64,000 nucleotides of DNA from Virgifigura deserti (GCA_003576685.1 QOZR01000010.1:159392-223391), one strand, 5' to 3'. Positions 8,168 through 16,505 are shown, counted from the stretch's first letter. The notes: generated from the letters alone by a model not told the origin. A program made the numbers and translations.

Positions 8168-8836
8168 ATGTTTTGGAACTGCCGCAAGCCAATTTCCCGC
8201 AAAGGCGCGCGGGCGGCCACGGCCCGGGCCGGGCTGATCGCGGCGATTCTGCTGTCCGCCGCGGGCCAGACCGCGCAATCGCAACCCGTGGAAGATCCGG
8301 ATTGGCCTTGCATTCAGCGCAAGGTGCCCGAGATTTCGCCCGGCATGGTCTGGGCTGGGCCACCCTTGGACGCCGCCGCCGCATCCTGGCGGGACGATCC
8401 CGAGATCGCCGCACTCGCGATGAAAATCGCTTCCCGAAGGACTCCGATCGAAGAGGCCAACGCCGCGATCAAGGAGCTCGCCGAAGCGGCCGGCGCGGAC
8501 GAGGATAAAAAGCTGACCATGCTATTCGCCGGGGCTCTCGGCATAATCAATCACGATCGCGCGTCGATCATGAGCGGTATCCAACGCTATGCGACCCGGC
8601 AGCGCGCGCTCGCGGACAAGATAGAGCGCCAGTCGGCCCAACTCGCCGCACTCCCCGTTGAAGAGACGCCCCCTGGGGTGACCAGCGAACGCGACGATCT
8701 GCTGGAAGTTCAGAACTGGGACATCAGGATCTTCGAAGAGCGCGAACACGCTTTGACCTATGTCTGCGAGCAGCCCGTTCTTCTGGAGCAGCGCGCGTTC
8801 GCCCTCGGGCGGGAGATCATGAAATATCTCGATTGA
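8168..8836 (+). CDS. exported protein of unknown function, end of PQQ-ABC operon
   Basis: The ATG at 8168 has a strong ribosome site (GGAGGA, 6 bases before), so it is preferred over the ATG at 8138. A positively charged N terminus and hydrophobic segment (residues 20-36) form a signal peptide. The mature part opens DPDWPCIQRKVPE and is helical and charged, with a second cysteine near the C terminus (YVCEQPVLLEQ) that could pair with C48. I do not recognise a characterised family. Its place directly after the permease resembles the small exported proteins of lut-type clusters. Confidence 0.7.
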   Translation: MFWNCRKPISRKGARAATARAGLIAAILLSAAGQTAQSQPVEDPDWPCIQRKVPEISPGMVWAGPPLDAAAASWRDDPEIAALAMKIASRRTPIEEANAAIKELAEAAGADEDKKLTMLFAGALGIINHDRASIMSGIQRYATRQRALADKIERQSAQLAALPVEETPPGVTSERDDLLEVQNWDIRIFEEREHALTYVCEQPVLLEQRAFALGREIMKYLD

Positions 8837-8853
8837 GCGTCGGCGCGACCGCC

Positions 8854-9456
8854 TCAGGCGGGTGGCGTGGCGGCATCTGGTAACGGTACGGGCCGGCTCT
8901 CCTCGAGCGGCAGCCCTGCCGCCGCCCAGCCATCGGTCCCCTCAGGATACCAGTAGACGCTGGCGTAGCCGTAGTCGATCGCCCGCTTCGCCGCATTCCA
9001 CGACATCCAGCAGTCCGAAAGGCAATAGAAGACGAGCTTGCGCTCCTTGTCGCCGCCGGCCAGCCTTTCGAGATTGCTTCGAAAGTAGGACTCGAGCGCT
9101 TGCGACAGTTCGCCGCGCCCGACGTCGGGCAGCCAGACACTTCCCGGGATGTTGTTGCGCGGCTTCGGGAACCACAGAGTCGAAGCTGGCAGATTGTCCG
9201 GTTTCCGCTGTTCCGGCAGGACGTCGATGAGGATGACGCCGTCATCCGCGAGGAGTGCTTGCAGCTTCTCCGTCGAAACGACTGTCCCGCCGGCAATGGT
9301 GTCCGGTGTCGGTGCCCTGTACAGGTCCAGCCTGTAGCCTTCGGGCTCGGGAACCGCTTGGGCTGCCGTCCCGTCGGCAAAGGCCGGCGCGGCGACGAGC
9401 AGGAGCGCTGCGGCTACGCCGCTGCGGACCCGACGAGCAGCCTGATGGTCGAGCAT
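8854..9456 (-). CDS. PQQ-catabolism-associated rhodanese-like CxxxCW protein
   Basis: A periplasmic rhodanese-fold protein of 200 residues. The ATG at 9456 has GAGAGGG upstream and begins a clean signal peptide (VRSGVAAALLLVAAPAFA). The start region VPEPEGYRLDLYRAPTP and the motif FYCLSDCWMSWNAAKRA identify the family named for its CXXCW motif. In this copy the two cysteines are separated by three residues (CLSDCW). The family is always found with PQQ synthesis or quinoprotein genes and its reaction is unknown. It is transcribed away from pqqA, with which it shares a 257-base divergent promoter region. Confidence 0.85.
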   Translation of the reverse strand: MLDHQAARRVRSGVAAALLLVAAPAFADGTAAQAVPEPEGYRLDLYRAPTPDTIAGGTVVSTEKLQALLADDGVILIDVLPEQRKPDNLPASTLWFPKPRNNIPGSVWLPDVGRGELSQALESYFRSNLERLAGGDKERKLVFYCLSDCWMSWNAAKRAIDYGYASVYWYPEGTDGWAAAGLPLEESRPVPLPDAATPPA

Positions 9457-9713
9457 GCTTGAATCCCTCTCCGTTGGCCGGCATGCGGACCATCCTAGTT
9501 TCTTGTTTTGCCGGCTGTCGATACCGAGTTCGGAACCGTCGGTATTCGCCCCGACCGTCCCAAGGAACCGCTGTCCGGGCGGCATTCGTCCCCCGGATTC
9601 GTCCTTGCGTCCCCTCGTAGGCGGAACTAAATTTAGAATCGTTCGACTTATCAGAGGCGAGTCGGGCGAGTTGGGATTACGCCTGAGTCCCCAAACAACG
9701 GGAGGAATGCGAC
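9457..9713. other. divergent intergenic region upstream of pqqA and the CxxxCW gene
   Basis: No gene is visible in these 257 bases. The AT-rich patch AACTAAATTTAGAATCG near 9627-9642 contains the palindrome CTAAATTTAG (9629-9638) and may mark a promoter or operator for pqqA. I could not assign reliable -35 and -10 boxes. Confidence 0.4.
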
Positions 9714-9791
9714 ATGGCTTGGACTTCCCCGAAGATCGTCGAGATTTCTGTCGGTCTCGAAATCAACTGCTACGCTTGCGCTGAGCTCTAA
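9714..9791 (+). CDS. pqqA: PQQ precursor peptide PqqA
   Basis: A 25-residue peptide, MAWTSPKIVEISVGLEINCY followed by ACAEL, preceded by GGGAGGAA. It supplies the Glu and Tyr that are cross-linked to make pyrroloquinoline quinone. Here these are E16 and Y20 in the diagnostic ExxxY spacing. The length and the ISVGLEINCY core match PqqA of other proteobacteria. It is the first gene of pqqABCDE and is separated from pqqB by a hairpin. Confidence 0.97.
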   Translation: MAWTSPKIVEISVGLEINCYACAEL

Positions 9792-9803
9792 GCGCCGTTT
9801 TCG

Positions 9804-9844
9804 ACGCCCCGAGGTCAGGTCACTGGACCGACCCGGGGCGTTTT
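9804..9844 (+). terminator. attenuator-like hairpin between pqqA and pqqB
   Basis: ACGCCCCG at 9804-9811 pairs perfectly with CGGGGCGT at 9834-9841. Inside it GGTC (9813-9816) pairs with GACC (9830-9833), and GGTC (9818-9821) with GACC (9826-9829). The outer stem runs into TTTT at 9841-9844. It could end most transcripts after pqqA, leaving pqqA mRNA in excess over pqqBCDE, as suits a peptide consumed one per cofactor. Confidence 0.75.
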
Positions 9845-9858
9845 CATACTAAGCTCGG

Positions 9859-10788
9859 ATGGTGTTACGGCTCCTTATCGTAGGATCGGCCGCGGGGGGC
9901 GGCTTCCCTCAGTGGAACAGCAACGACGAAGGATCTCGTCGTGCCCGTTCGGGTGATCCGAACGCCCTGCCGCGCAGCCAATCCTCCATCGCGGTCAGCG
10001 CGGATGGACGGCGCTGGACACTGTTCAACGCATCGCCCGACCTCCGACAGCAGATCAACGCGAACCCGCAACTCCATCCGCAGGACGGCAAGCGGCACAG
10101 CCCGCTGACCAGCGTCGTTCTGACCAATGGCGACGTCGACCATGTCGCCGGGCTGCTGACGCTGCGCGAAAGCCACCCTCTGGCGCTCTATGCGACCGAC
10201 CGGGTGCTGCAGGTCTTGCGCGAGAACAGCATCTTCAACGTGTTGAACCCGAATTTCGTGGAGCGCCGGAAACTGCCGCTCGATACGGAGTTCGAGGTGT
10301 CGACGCGCGACGGGGACGGAACCGGCCTGTTCGTCGAGGCCTTCGCGGTGCCCGGCAAGGTCGCCCTCTATCGCGAGGACGTCGCGGCCGGGCCGGATTT
10401 CGGCACGCAGCCCGAAGACACGATCGGCCTGAAGATCTCGTCCGGCGGCTCGTCGCTGTTTTATATCCCGGGCTGCGCGCGGATGTCGGAGGATCTGGGC
10501 GAGCGCCTGCGCGGCGCGGCACTTGTCCTGTTCGACGGCACGCTGTGGCGCGACGACGAGATGATCGTTGCCGGCGTCGGCAGCAAGACCGGCAAGCGCA
10601 TGGGACATATCAGCGTTTCCGGGCCCGACGGCAGCATTGCCGCCTTCGAACCGCTCGGCGTCAAGCGCAAGGTCTTCGTCCATATGAACAACAGCAATCC
10701 AATTCTGCTGGCCGATTCCGCCGAACGCGCGATCGCCGAAAAGGCAGGCTGGGAGATCGCCTTCGATGGAATGGAACTGACGCTATGA
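9859..10788 (+). CDS. pqqB: PQQ biosynthesis protein PqqB
   Basis: A metallo-beta-lactamase-fold protein of 309 residues. It starts LRLLIVGSAAGGGFPQWN, the PqqB signature, and has the metal-binding stretch TNGDVDHVAGLL and the C-terminal VFVHMNNSNPIL. PqqB is proposed to hydroxylate a tyrosine-derived intermediate during PQQ formation. The stop overlaps the pqqC ATG (ATGA at 10785-10788). The protein has no signal peptide, so it is cytoplasmic. Confidence 0.96.
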   Translation: MVLRLLIVGSAAGGGFPQWNSNDEGSRRARSGDPNALPRSQSSIAVSADGRRWTLFNASPDLRQQINANPQLHPQDGKRHSPLTSVVLTNGDVDHVAGLLTLRESHPLALYATDRVLQVLRENSIFNVLNPNFVERRKLPLDTEFEVSTRDGDGTGLFVEAFAVPGKVALYREDVAAGPDFGTQPEDTIGLKISSGGSSLFYIPGCARMSEDLGERLRGAALVLFDGTLWRDDEMIVAGVGSKTGKRMGHISVSGPDGSIAAFEPLGVKRKVFVHMNNSNPILLADSAERAIAEKAGWEIAFDGMELTL

Positions 10789-11522
10789 GCGAAGCCCTCA
10801 GTCCGGCCGAGTTCGAACGGCAGCTTCGGCGGATCGGCGAGGAGCGCTATCACAGCCGGCATCCGTTCCATAAGCTGCTGCACGACGGCAAGCTGAACCA
10901 GGGCCAGCTGCAGGCCTGGGTCCTCAACCGCTTCTATTATCAAAGCCGTATTCCGATGAAGGACGCGGCGCTGATTTCCCGCGTCGAGGATCCGGCGCTC
11001 CGGCGGGAATGGATCAGCCGGATTCTCGATCATGACGGTTCCGGCGGGGAGGAAGGCGGGATCGAGCGCTGGCTCGTTCTGGCGGAAGGCGTCGGCCTTG
11101 ATCGCGACCTGGTGCGGTCGACGCAGAGCGTGCTGCCGGCTACGCGGTTTGCCGTCGATGCCTATGTGCGATTCGTGCGCGAAAAAAGCCTGCTCGAGGC
11201 CGTTGCCTCGTCGCTCACCGAGTTGTTCGCCCCCGACCTTCACAAGACCCGTATCGCCGCCTTGCTCGAGAACTACGATTTCGCCACGGACGCGACCCTG
11301 GCCTATTTCCGGACGCGCCTGACGCAGGCGCCGAAGGATGTGGCGTTCGGGCTCGCCTATGTGCAGCGCGAGGCGCGGACCCGCGAGCAGCAGGAAGCGG
11401 CCCTTGCGGCACTGCGCTTCAAGACCGATGTGTTATGGGCGCAACTCGATGCGCTGCATTTCGCCTATGTCGAGCCGGGTTTCATCCCGCCGGGTGCATT
11501 CGTCCCGAAGGACCGACAGTGA
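10785..11522 (+). CDS. pqqC: pyrroloquinoline-quinone synthase PqqC
   Basis: This is the final enzyme of PQQ synthesis, a cofactor-free oxidase of the TENA/heme-oxygenase-like helical fold that closes the ring and oxidises the intermediate. The 245 residues include RYHSRHPFHKLLHDGKL, WVLNRFYYQSRIPMKDA and RFAVDAYVRFV, all typical of PqqC. The ATG overlaps the pqqB stop, and the pqqC stop overlaps the GTG start of pqqD, so the proteins are likely made in coupled amounts. Confidence 0.96.
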   Translation: MSEALSPAEFERQLRRIGEERYHSRHPFHKLLHDGKLNQGQLQAWVLNRFYYQSRIPMKDAALISRVEDPALRREWISRILDHDGSGGEEGGIERWLVLAEGVGLDRDLVRSTQSVLPATRFAVDAYVRFVREKSLLEAVASSLTELFAPDLHKTRIAALLENYDFATDATLAYFRTRLTQAPKDVAFGLAYVQREARTREQQEAALAALRFKTDVLWAQLDALHFAYVEPGFIPPGAFVPKDRQ

Positions 11523-11806
11523 AGGAACGTGTCGTCATCGCCGAAACCTCCGTGCCGCGGCTCGTGCCGCACGCGCGGCTGCGGTTCGACAAGCAGCGCG
11601 ATCAATGGATCGTGCTGGCCCCCGAGCGCCTGTTCGTTCCTGACCCGATCGCACTCGAAATTCTCCAGCGTTGCGATGGGGTGGCGACCGTCGCGACAAT
11701 TGTCGACGGCCTTGCCGAGAAGTTCAATGCGCCGCGCGAGGTGATCCTGGGCGATGTCATCGCGCTCCTGCAGGATCTGACCGACAAGGGGGTGATGACC
11801 GAATGA
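11519..11806 (+). CDS. pqqD: PQQ biosynthesis peptide chaperone PqqD
   Basis: A 95-residue RiPP recognition element. It binds PqqA and presents it to the radical SAM enzyme PqqE. Recognised by PRLVPHARLRFDKQRDQWIV, LAPERLF and the terminal DVIALLQDL. The start is a GTG at 11519 within GTGA shared with the pqqC stop; no ATG fits better. The stop overlaps the pqqE ATG as ATGA. It is a separate protein here, not fused to PqqC or PqqE as in some methylotrophs. Confidence 0.95.
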   Translation: MKERVVIAETSVPRLVPHARLRFDKQRDQWIVLAPERLFVPDPIALEILQRCDGVATVATIVDGLAEKFNAPREVILGDVIALLQDLTDKGVMTE

Positions 11807-12894
11807 CAGGTCTGGCCGCGCCCTTCGCGATGCTCGCGGAACTCACGCATCGCTGTCCGCTGCAGTGCCCCTACTGCTCGAATCCGCTGGAACTCGAGCG
11901 CGCGAGCAACGAGCTGACGACCGAGGAGTGGGGCCGCGTCATCGACGAAGCGGCCGAGATGGGCATGCTGCAGATCCATTTTTCCGGCGGCGAGCCCACC
12001 GTTCGGCGCGACCTTGCGGTGCTGGTCAAACGCGCTTCGGAGGCCGGGCTCTACAGCAACCTCATCACCTCCGGCGTGCTGCTCGACGCGGCACGCCTGA
12101 AGGCCCTTGCCGATGTCGGGCTCGAGCATGTGCAGCTCAGCTTCCAGGACAGCGAGGCGCAGTCCGGCGATCGCATCGGCGGCTTGCAGGGCGGCCATGA
12201 GAAGAAGGTCGGGGTGGCCAGGCTGGTGCGGGCGGCCGGCCTGCCCCTCACGCTCAATCTGGTCGTGCATCGCCAGAATCTCGACCATCTCGATGACCTG
12301 CTTGCCATGGCGGTGGAGATGGATGCCCAGCGCGTCGAGATCGCGCATGTGCAGTATTACGGCTGGGCCCTGAAGAACCGGCGGGCGCTGATGCCGACCC
12401 GGGCACAGCTCGAACGCGCGACTGCCACGGTCGAAGCGGCCCGCGAGCGGCTCAAGGGCGTGCTCGTCATCGACTATGTGGTGCCCGATTATTACGCGCG
12501 GCGGCCGAAGGCCTGCATGGGTGGCTGGGCGCGCCAGTTCCTCAACATCTCGCCGTCGGGCCGGGTGCTGCCCTGCCATGCCGCCGAATCGATCACCAGC
12601 CTGACCTTCGATACGGTGCGCGAGCGCAGCCTTCAGGACATCTGGGCGAATTCGGACGCCTTCAACAAGTTTCGCGGTACCGATTGGATGCCGGAGCCCT
12701 GCCGCTCCTGCAATCGGCGCGAGATCGACTGGGGCGGTTGCCGCTGCCAGGCCTTCGCGCTGACCGGCGAGGTCGCGGCGACCGACCCGGCCTGTGCCTT
12801 GTCGCCCCATCACGAAGAACTGGTACGCGTCGCCGAGGCCGAATCGAGCGTCGCGCCGCCCGCCTTCGTCTATCGCCGCATCGGCGCAGCCTGA
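11803..12894 (+). CDS. pqqE: radical SAM enzyme PqqE
   Basis: This enzyme forms the carbon-carbon bond between Glu and Tyr of PqqA. The N-terminal CPLQCPYC is the CxxxCxxC cluster site, followed by FSGGEPTVRRDL. The C-terminal SPASM-type cysteines include CMGG, PCHAA, CRSC and CRC/CAL for auxiliary iron-sulfur clusters. The length of 363 residues is normal. The gene closes the coupled run pqqB-C-D-E. No pqqF or pqqG protease gene is in the window, so peptide trimming must be encoded elsewhere. Confidence 0.96.
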   Translation: MTGLAAPFAMLAELTHRCPLQCPYCSNPLELERASNELTTEEWGRVIDEAAEMGMLQIHFSGGEPTVRRDLAVLVKRASEAGLYSNLITSGVLLDAARLKALADVGLEHVQLSFQDSEAQSGDRIGGLQGGHEKKVGVARLVRAAGLPLTLNLVVHRQNLDHLDDLLAMAVEMDAQRVEIAHVQYYGWALKNRRALMPTRAQLERATATVEAARERLKGVLVIDYVVPDYYARRPKACMGGWARQFLNISPSGRVLPCHAAESITSLTFDTVRERSLQDIWANSDAFNKFRGTDWMPEPCRSCNRREIDWGGCRCQAFALTGEVAATDPACALSPHHEELVRVAEAESSVAPPAFVYRRIGAA

Positions 12895-13091
12895 CACAGG
12901 CTTTTACACCCGGGTTCTCCTGAGATCGCTGTTCGGGCCATTGGTTCGCCGCAAGTTCCGATTCTCCGGAACTCGCGGGCTCCCAGCGTGTTTCGCTTCC
13001 ATCTTGGGCATTTTTGCGCGGGGTGGCGTGGTTTTGCCCCGCGTGGTCCAGCTAGCCTTTATCTGCGGCTGAAACGGAGGAGGACCTCACC

Positions 13092-13625
13092 ATGACCATC
13101 ATGCCAACGTCCCGCAGCTTACCGGTTTCCCTTTTTGCCGCGGCTCTCTTGATCGGTGCCGCGCCGGCGGCTTACGCCCAATGCGAGGCCGGGACCGGCG
13201 GTTCGATGATCCAGGACATGGCAAAGACCCAGGAGTCGGCCGGGGCGGCGGCCAACGCCACCACCGGGCAGAGCGGAACGACAACGGCGGAGTCCGATAT
13301 CCAGCCCGATCAAGGCGGAGTCACGACGGACAAAGAAGGCGCGGCCACGGCACAAAGCGGCGGCACGCCGGAGGAGAGCGGGGCGACCACGGCGGGAGCC
13401 GGCGGCGCGACGACCTCGTCGGGCGAGACACAAGCCGTAATGGATTCGCCGGAGATTGAAGGCGCCGACGAAGAGCGAATCGTGGCCATGTTGGAGCAGG
13501 AGGGATACAGCGATATCAGCAGCGTCGTCAGCTGCGGCGCCTATTACGAGGTCGAGGCCAAGCAGGGCGACCAGCAGGCGAAACTGCAGGTCGACATGGC
13601 TACTGGCCGAGTCAATCCCCTCTAA
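13092..13625 (+). CDS. secreted low-complexity protein with PepSY-like C terminus
   Basis: A 177-residue exported protein with a strong ribosome site (CGGAGGAGG). The signal peptide ends at AAPAAYAQ. Residues about 45-120 are built from Ala, Gly, Thr, Ser, Glu and Gln in irregular short repeats (AATAQSGGTPEESGATTAGA and similar), typical of a disordered linker. The last 55 residues (DEERIVAMLEQEGYSDISSV to QAKLQVDMATGRV) look like one PepSY/YpeB-like domain, the kind that inhibits or scaffolds periplasmic partners. No function is assigned. It may simply follow pqqE, as 197 bases separate them. Confidence 0.7.
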   Translation: MTIMPTSRSLPVSLFAAALLIGAAPAAYAQCEAGTGGSMIQDMAKTQESAGAAANATTGQSGTTTAESDIQPDQGGVTTDKEGAATAQSGGTPEESGATTAGAGGATTSSGETQAVMDSPEIEGADEERIVAMLEQEGYSDISSVVSCGAYYEVEAKQGDQQAKLQVDMATGRVNPL

Positions 13626-13636
13626 ATCTATGTGCA

Positions 13637-13668
13637 TCGAGAGGAGATCTGCCCCGGTCTCCTCTCGA
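13637..13668. terminator. hairpin between convergent genes
   Basis: TCGAGAGGAGA at 13637-13647 and its perfect complement at 13658-13668 enclose a 10-base loop. It lies between the ends of 13092-13625 and the opposing AzlD gene. No T-run follows, so it may terminate weakly or only protect 3' ends. Confidence 0.55.
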
Positions 13669-13708
13669 CCGAGATGACGGCGCCCGTCGGGTCACACAAG
13701 CCAGGGGG

Positions 13709-14071
13709 TCATAGCCAGGTCACGCGGCCGACAGTCAGCAGTACCAGCACGCTCACGCCGGCGCCGACGCCGAGCAGCAGGTTGCGCCGGGTCGCGAGAA
13801 AGATCGCGAGCGCAACGACCGATGCGGCGAGCCGATCGGTCAAGGCCGTCGCTTCGAGCGGGCCGACCGGCAGCACGATCAGCCGCGCGATCAGGCCGGC
13901 GAGAAAGGCGTAGGTAACCGCGCCGATCCATTGGAACAACTGCCCCTCCGGATTGATCCGGTCGGAGAGCGCCACGCCCATACCGCGCCAGACATAGGTC
14001 GCCACGGCGCCGGTCAGCACCACGATCCAGGGCCAGATACCGGGCCAAGCTTCAGACCAAGCCTCAGGCAT
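13709..14071 (-). CDS. azlD: AzlD family branched-chain amino acid transport subunit
   Basis: A small membrane protein of 120 residues with about four hydrophobic helices (WPWIVVLTGAVATYVWRG, AVTYAFLAGLIARLIV, ASVVALAIFLATRR, LLLGVGAGVSVLVLL). AzlD works with AzlC to export branched-chain amino acids or related compounds. It starts at ATG 14071, overlapping the azlC 3' end by eight bases. An upstream in-frame start at 14131 would lie inside azlC and is less likely. Confidence 0.82.
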   Translation of the reverse strand: MPEAWSEAWPGIWPWIVVLTGAVATYVWRGMGVALSDRINPEGQLFQWIGAVTYAFLAGLIARLIVLPVGPLEATALTDRLAASVVALAIFLATRRNLLLGVGAGVSVLVLLTVGRVTWL

Positions 14072-14801
14072 GGGGGCGACCTGCGCGAGCGTCGAGCGCT
14101 CGATCCACGAGAAATGCCGCGCTGCCCGCAAGCAGCCCGGTCGCCAGCAAGCCCCAATCCGGATCGACCAGATGCAGAAACGGTCCGGTCACGGCACCCA
14201 GGCCGAGGGCGAGCGCCCGGATCCGATGCCGGAAGTCCGCGGCGAAGACCAGCATGAAATAGATCGGATTAAGGAAGACGAGGCCGAGCGTGATGTAATC
14301 CGGGACCAGGCTGGCGAGGACGAACCCGAAGCCGGTCGCGGCCAAGGTCACCGACCACAACGTCATCGCAAAGCCCGCGAAATAGGGCAGGCGCTGGTCG
14401 GTGGGCAGGTCGGGGCAGCGCTGCATCGCGATCGTCCAGCCGGTGATCGCGATGAAATGGGCGAAAAAATAATAGCGCCAGCGCGGCGTGCCGGGATGCC
14501 GCAACAGCGGCATCAGCGCGACCGTCATCGGCAGCAGCCGGGCATTGGTCAGGGCGACGGCGGAACCGATGGCGAGTAGCGAGGCGCCGACGGCGTAAAG
14601 CTCGACCAGTGCGATCTGACCCGGCAGCGCCCAGCCGGTGGCGGTCGAGGCGAACCCGAGCCACAGCGAAAAGCCGGCCTCTCGACAGAGCGAGCCGAAG
14701 CCGAGATAGCTGGCGCCCAGGATCACTGCCGGCATGCCGAGCGAGGCCCGCATTCCGCCGAGAGCGGCGGCACGCGGCGACCGATAGGCCGATTCCGCCA
14801 T
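14064..14801 (-). CDS. azlC: AzlC family branched-chain amino acid exporter subunit
   Basis: A 245-residue inner-membrane protein with the AzlC pattern ALGGMRASLGMPAVILGAS, WALPGQIALVELY, ALTNARLLPMTVALMPLL. The family pairs with AzlD to form an exporter of branched-chain amino acids (YgaZH in enterics). The two genes overlap and form their own leftward operon. The adjacent kinase gene 105 bases upstream is on the same strand but not obviously linked. Confidence 0.85.
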   Translation of the reverse strand: MAESAYRSPRAAALGGMRASLGMPAVILGASYLGFGSLCREAGFSLWLGFASTATGWALPGQIALVELYAVGASLLAIGSAVALTNARLLPMTVALMPLLRHPGTPRWRYYFFAHFIAITGWTIAMQRCPDLPTDQRLPYFAGFAMTLWSVTLAATGFGFVLASLVPDYITLGLVFLNPIYFMLVFAADFRHRIRALALGLGAVTGPFLHLVDPDWGLLATGLLAGSAAFLVDRALDARAGRPHA

Positions 14802-14906
14802 CAGGGCGCCCGGCCCGAAATCTGCGCGAAGAGGAGAGGCATGGGCGGAGGAATTAGCAGGCGCGGCGGTTGCCGCGCAATGCCGTCGAACGTCAGGCCA
14901 GAAACG

Positions 14907-16505
14907 TCAGGCCGGAATCAGGCGCTCCGCCGGAAGCCGGACCGTCACCGTTGTGCCGGCGCCGAGTTCGCTCTTCAGATCGATGCTGCCGCCATGCAGG
15001 CTCACCAGACCCTGGGTCAGCGGCAGGCCCAACCCGGTGCCGTCATATTTGCGGTTAAGCCGGCTGTCGACCTGGCCGAACGGTTCCATGACCCGTTCCA
15101 GATCCCCGGGGCCGATGCCGATACCCGTGTCCGCCACCGCCATCAGCAGGTCGCCGTTCTCGTCGAGCCTTGCCGAAAGCTCGATCCGCCCGCCGGCCGG
15201 TGTGAACTTGACGGCGTTGGAAAGCAGGTTAATCAGCACCTGCTTGAGCTTGCGGTCGTCGGCGCGGAGCAACGGCACATCGGGTGCGACCGCGCTCACC
15301 AGCGCTACCTCCGCTCTCGTCGCTCGCTCGCGGATCAGCCGGAGCACGGCCTCGAAGATGCGCAGGACATCCACCTCCTGCTCGATCAGATTGGCCTTCC
15401 CCGCCTCGATCTTCGAAACGTCCAGGATATCGTTGATGACTTCGAGAAGATGTCGGGCGCTGTCATGGATGTCGCCGACATATTCTTGATATTGCCGGGT
15501 GCCGACCGGACCGAGCAACTCCATCTGCATGATCTCGGAGAAGCCGATGATGGCATTGAGCGGCGTCCGCAGCTCGTGGCTCATATTTGCCAGGAACTCG
15601 GTTTTCGCCCGGCTCGCCATCTCCGCCATGTCCTTGGCGGTTCGCAGTCCCAACTCGCGCTTGTGCAGTTCGGTGATGTCCGACGCCGTGCCGCGAAAGC
15701 CGATCAGGGCGCCGCTCTTGTTGCAGAAGACCGGCACCGCGTTCAGCAGGAAGAGCTTGCTCTCGCCGTTTCTGGTAAGGGCCTCGAAGGGCAGGTCGCG
15801 AAACGGCGATTGCTGCGCAAAGCGCTGCTCGATCGTCGAATGGTTCGTGCCGCTGCCGCTGAGCGAGAGGAAATTGCGGCCGATCAGCTCACGCGGATGG
15901 AAGCCGAGAACCTCAATGACCCGATGCGAGACGCTGGTGAGGGTGAGCTTGGTGTCCGTCTCCCAGATCCAATCTGAGACGAGCCGCGTGATGTCGTCGA
16001 GGCGCTCCCGCGTTCGCGCCAGGGTCTCGATCTGCTGTGAATCTTCCGGCGCCGTCTGGACAATGCCGGCGATTGCGACGATCCGGCCGGCCTCGTCATG
16101 CAGCGGCAGGTGTCGCGAGCGTAGATGCTGGACCGTTTGCCCGATGGCCACGGTGTCTTCCCGGAAGACCATGCTTTCCAGGAGCAGGACTTCCGCGGCG
16201 ATTTTGTCCGTGGGCAGGAGGGTGTCACCGTTCTTCGGCTCGCCCATGGCCGCCGCGACCAGGCGGCGGAACCCCAGATTCGCCCAGATGATCGTTCCGT
16301 TGAGGTCGCCGACATAGATCGCCGGTCCGTGGTCGAGAAGCTCCTTCTTGAAGATCTCGCGCAGGATACCCGGCGGGGGTGCCTGTTCCTCCAGCGACTC
16401 GGCCCAAAGAATATTATCGGCCGCCCGTAAAGACGTCTGGGAGGAGGCCCCGGGAGCAACCTGAGGCGCCGCGACCTCGGTGACATCAGGTCGCCGCGTC
16501 GTCAC
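14907..16505 (-). CDS. soluble PAS-domain sensor histidine kinase
   Basis: The order is PAS (about residues 45-155), second PAS (about 170-285), HisKA with SHELRTPLNAIIGFS, and HATPase_c with N-box LINLLSNAVKF, G1 DTGIGIG and G2 GTGLGLPL. No membrane segment is seen, so it should sense a cytoplasmic signal through its PAS domains. No receiver domain or response-regulator gene is adjacent, making it an orphan kinase here. The GTG at 16505 is chosen because GAGGAGA precedes it. It overlaps the end of the upstream DUF2336-like gene by 20 bases, so the two proteins are probably co-translated. Confidence 0.85.
   Translation of the reverse strand: MTTRRPDVTEVAAPQVAPGASSQTSLRAADNILWAESLEEQAPPPGILREIFKKELLDHGPAIYVGDLNGTIIWANLGFRRLVAAAMGEPKNGDTLLPTDKIAAEVLLLESMVFREDTVAIGQTVQHLRSRHLPLHDEAGRIVAIAGIVQTAPEDSQQIETLARTRERLDDITRLVSDWIWETDTKLTLTSVSHRVIEVLGFHPRELIGRNFLSLSGSGTNHSTIEQRFAQQSPFRDLPFEALTRNGESKLFLLNAVPVFCNKSGALIGFRGTASDITELHKRELGLRTAKDMAEMASRAKTEFLANMSHELRTPLNAIIGFSEIMQMELLGPVGTRQYQEYVGDIHDSARHLLEVINDILDVSKIEAGKANLIEQEVDVLRIFEAVLRLIRERATRAEVALVSAVAPDVPLLRADDRKLKQVLINLLSNAVKFTPAGGRIELSARLDENGDLLMAVADTGIGIGPGDLERVMEPFGQVDSRLNRKYDGTGLGLPLTQGLVSLHGGSIDLKSELGAGTTVTVRLPAERLIPA

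Noticed and set aside
13016..13043. Terminator after pqqE
   Set aside because: CGCGGGG and CCCCGCG can pair, but the T-run lies before the stem on the plus strand and the loop is 13 bases, so termination of pqqE there is not supported.
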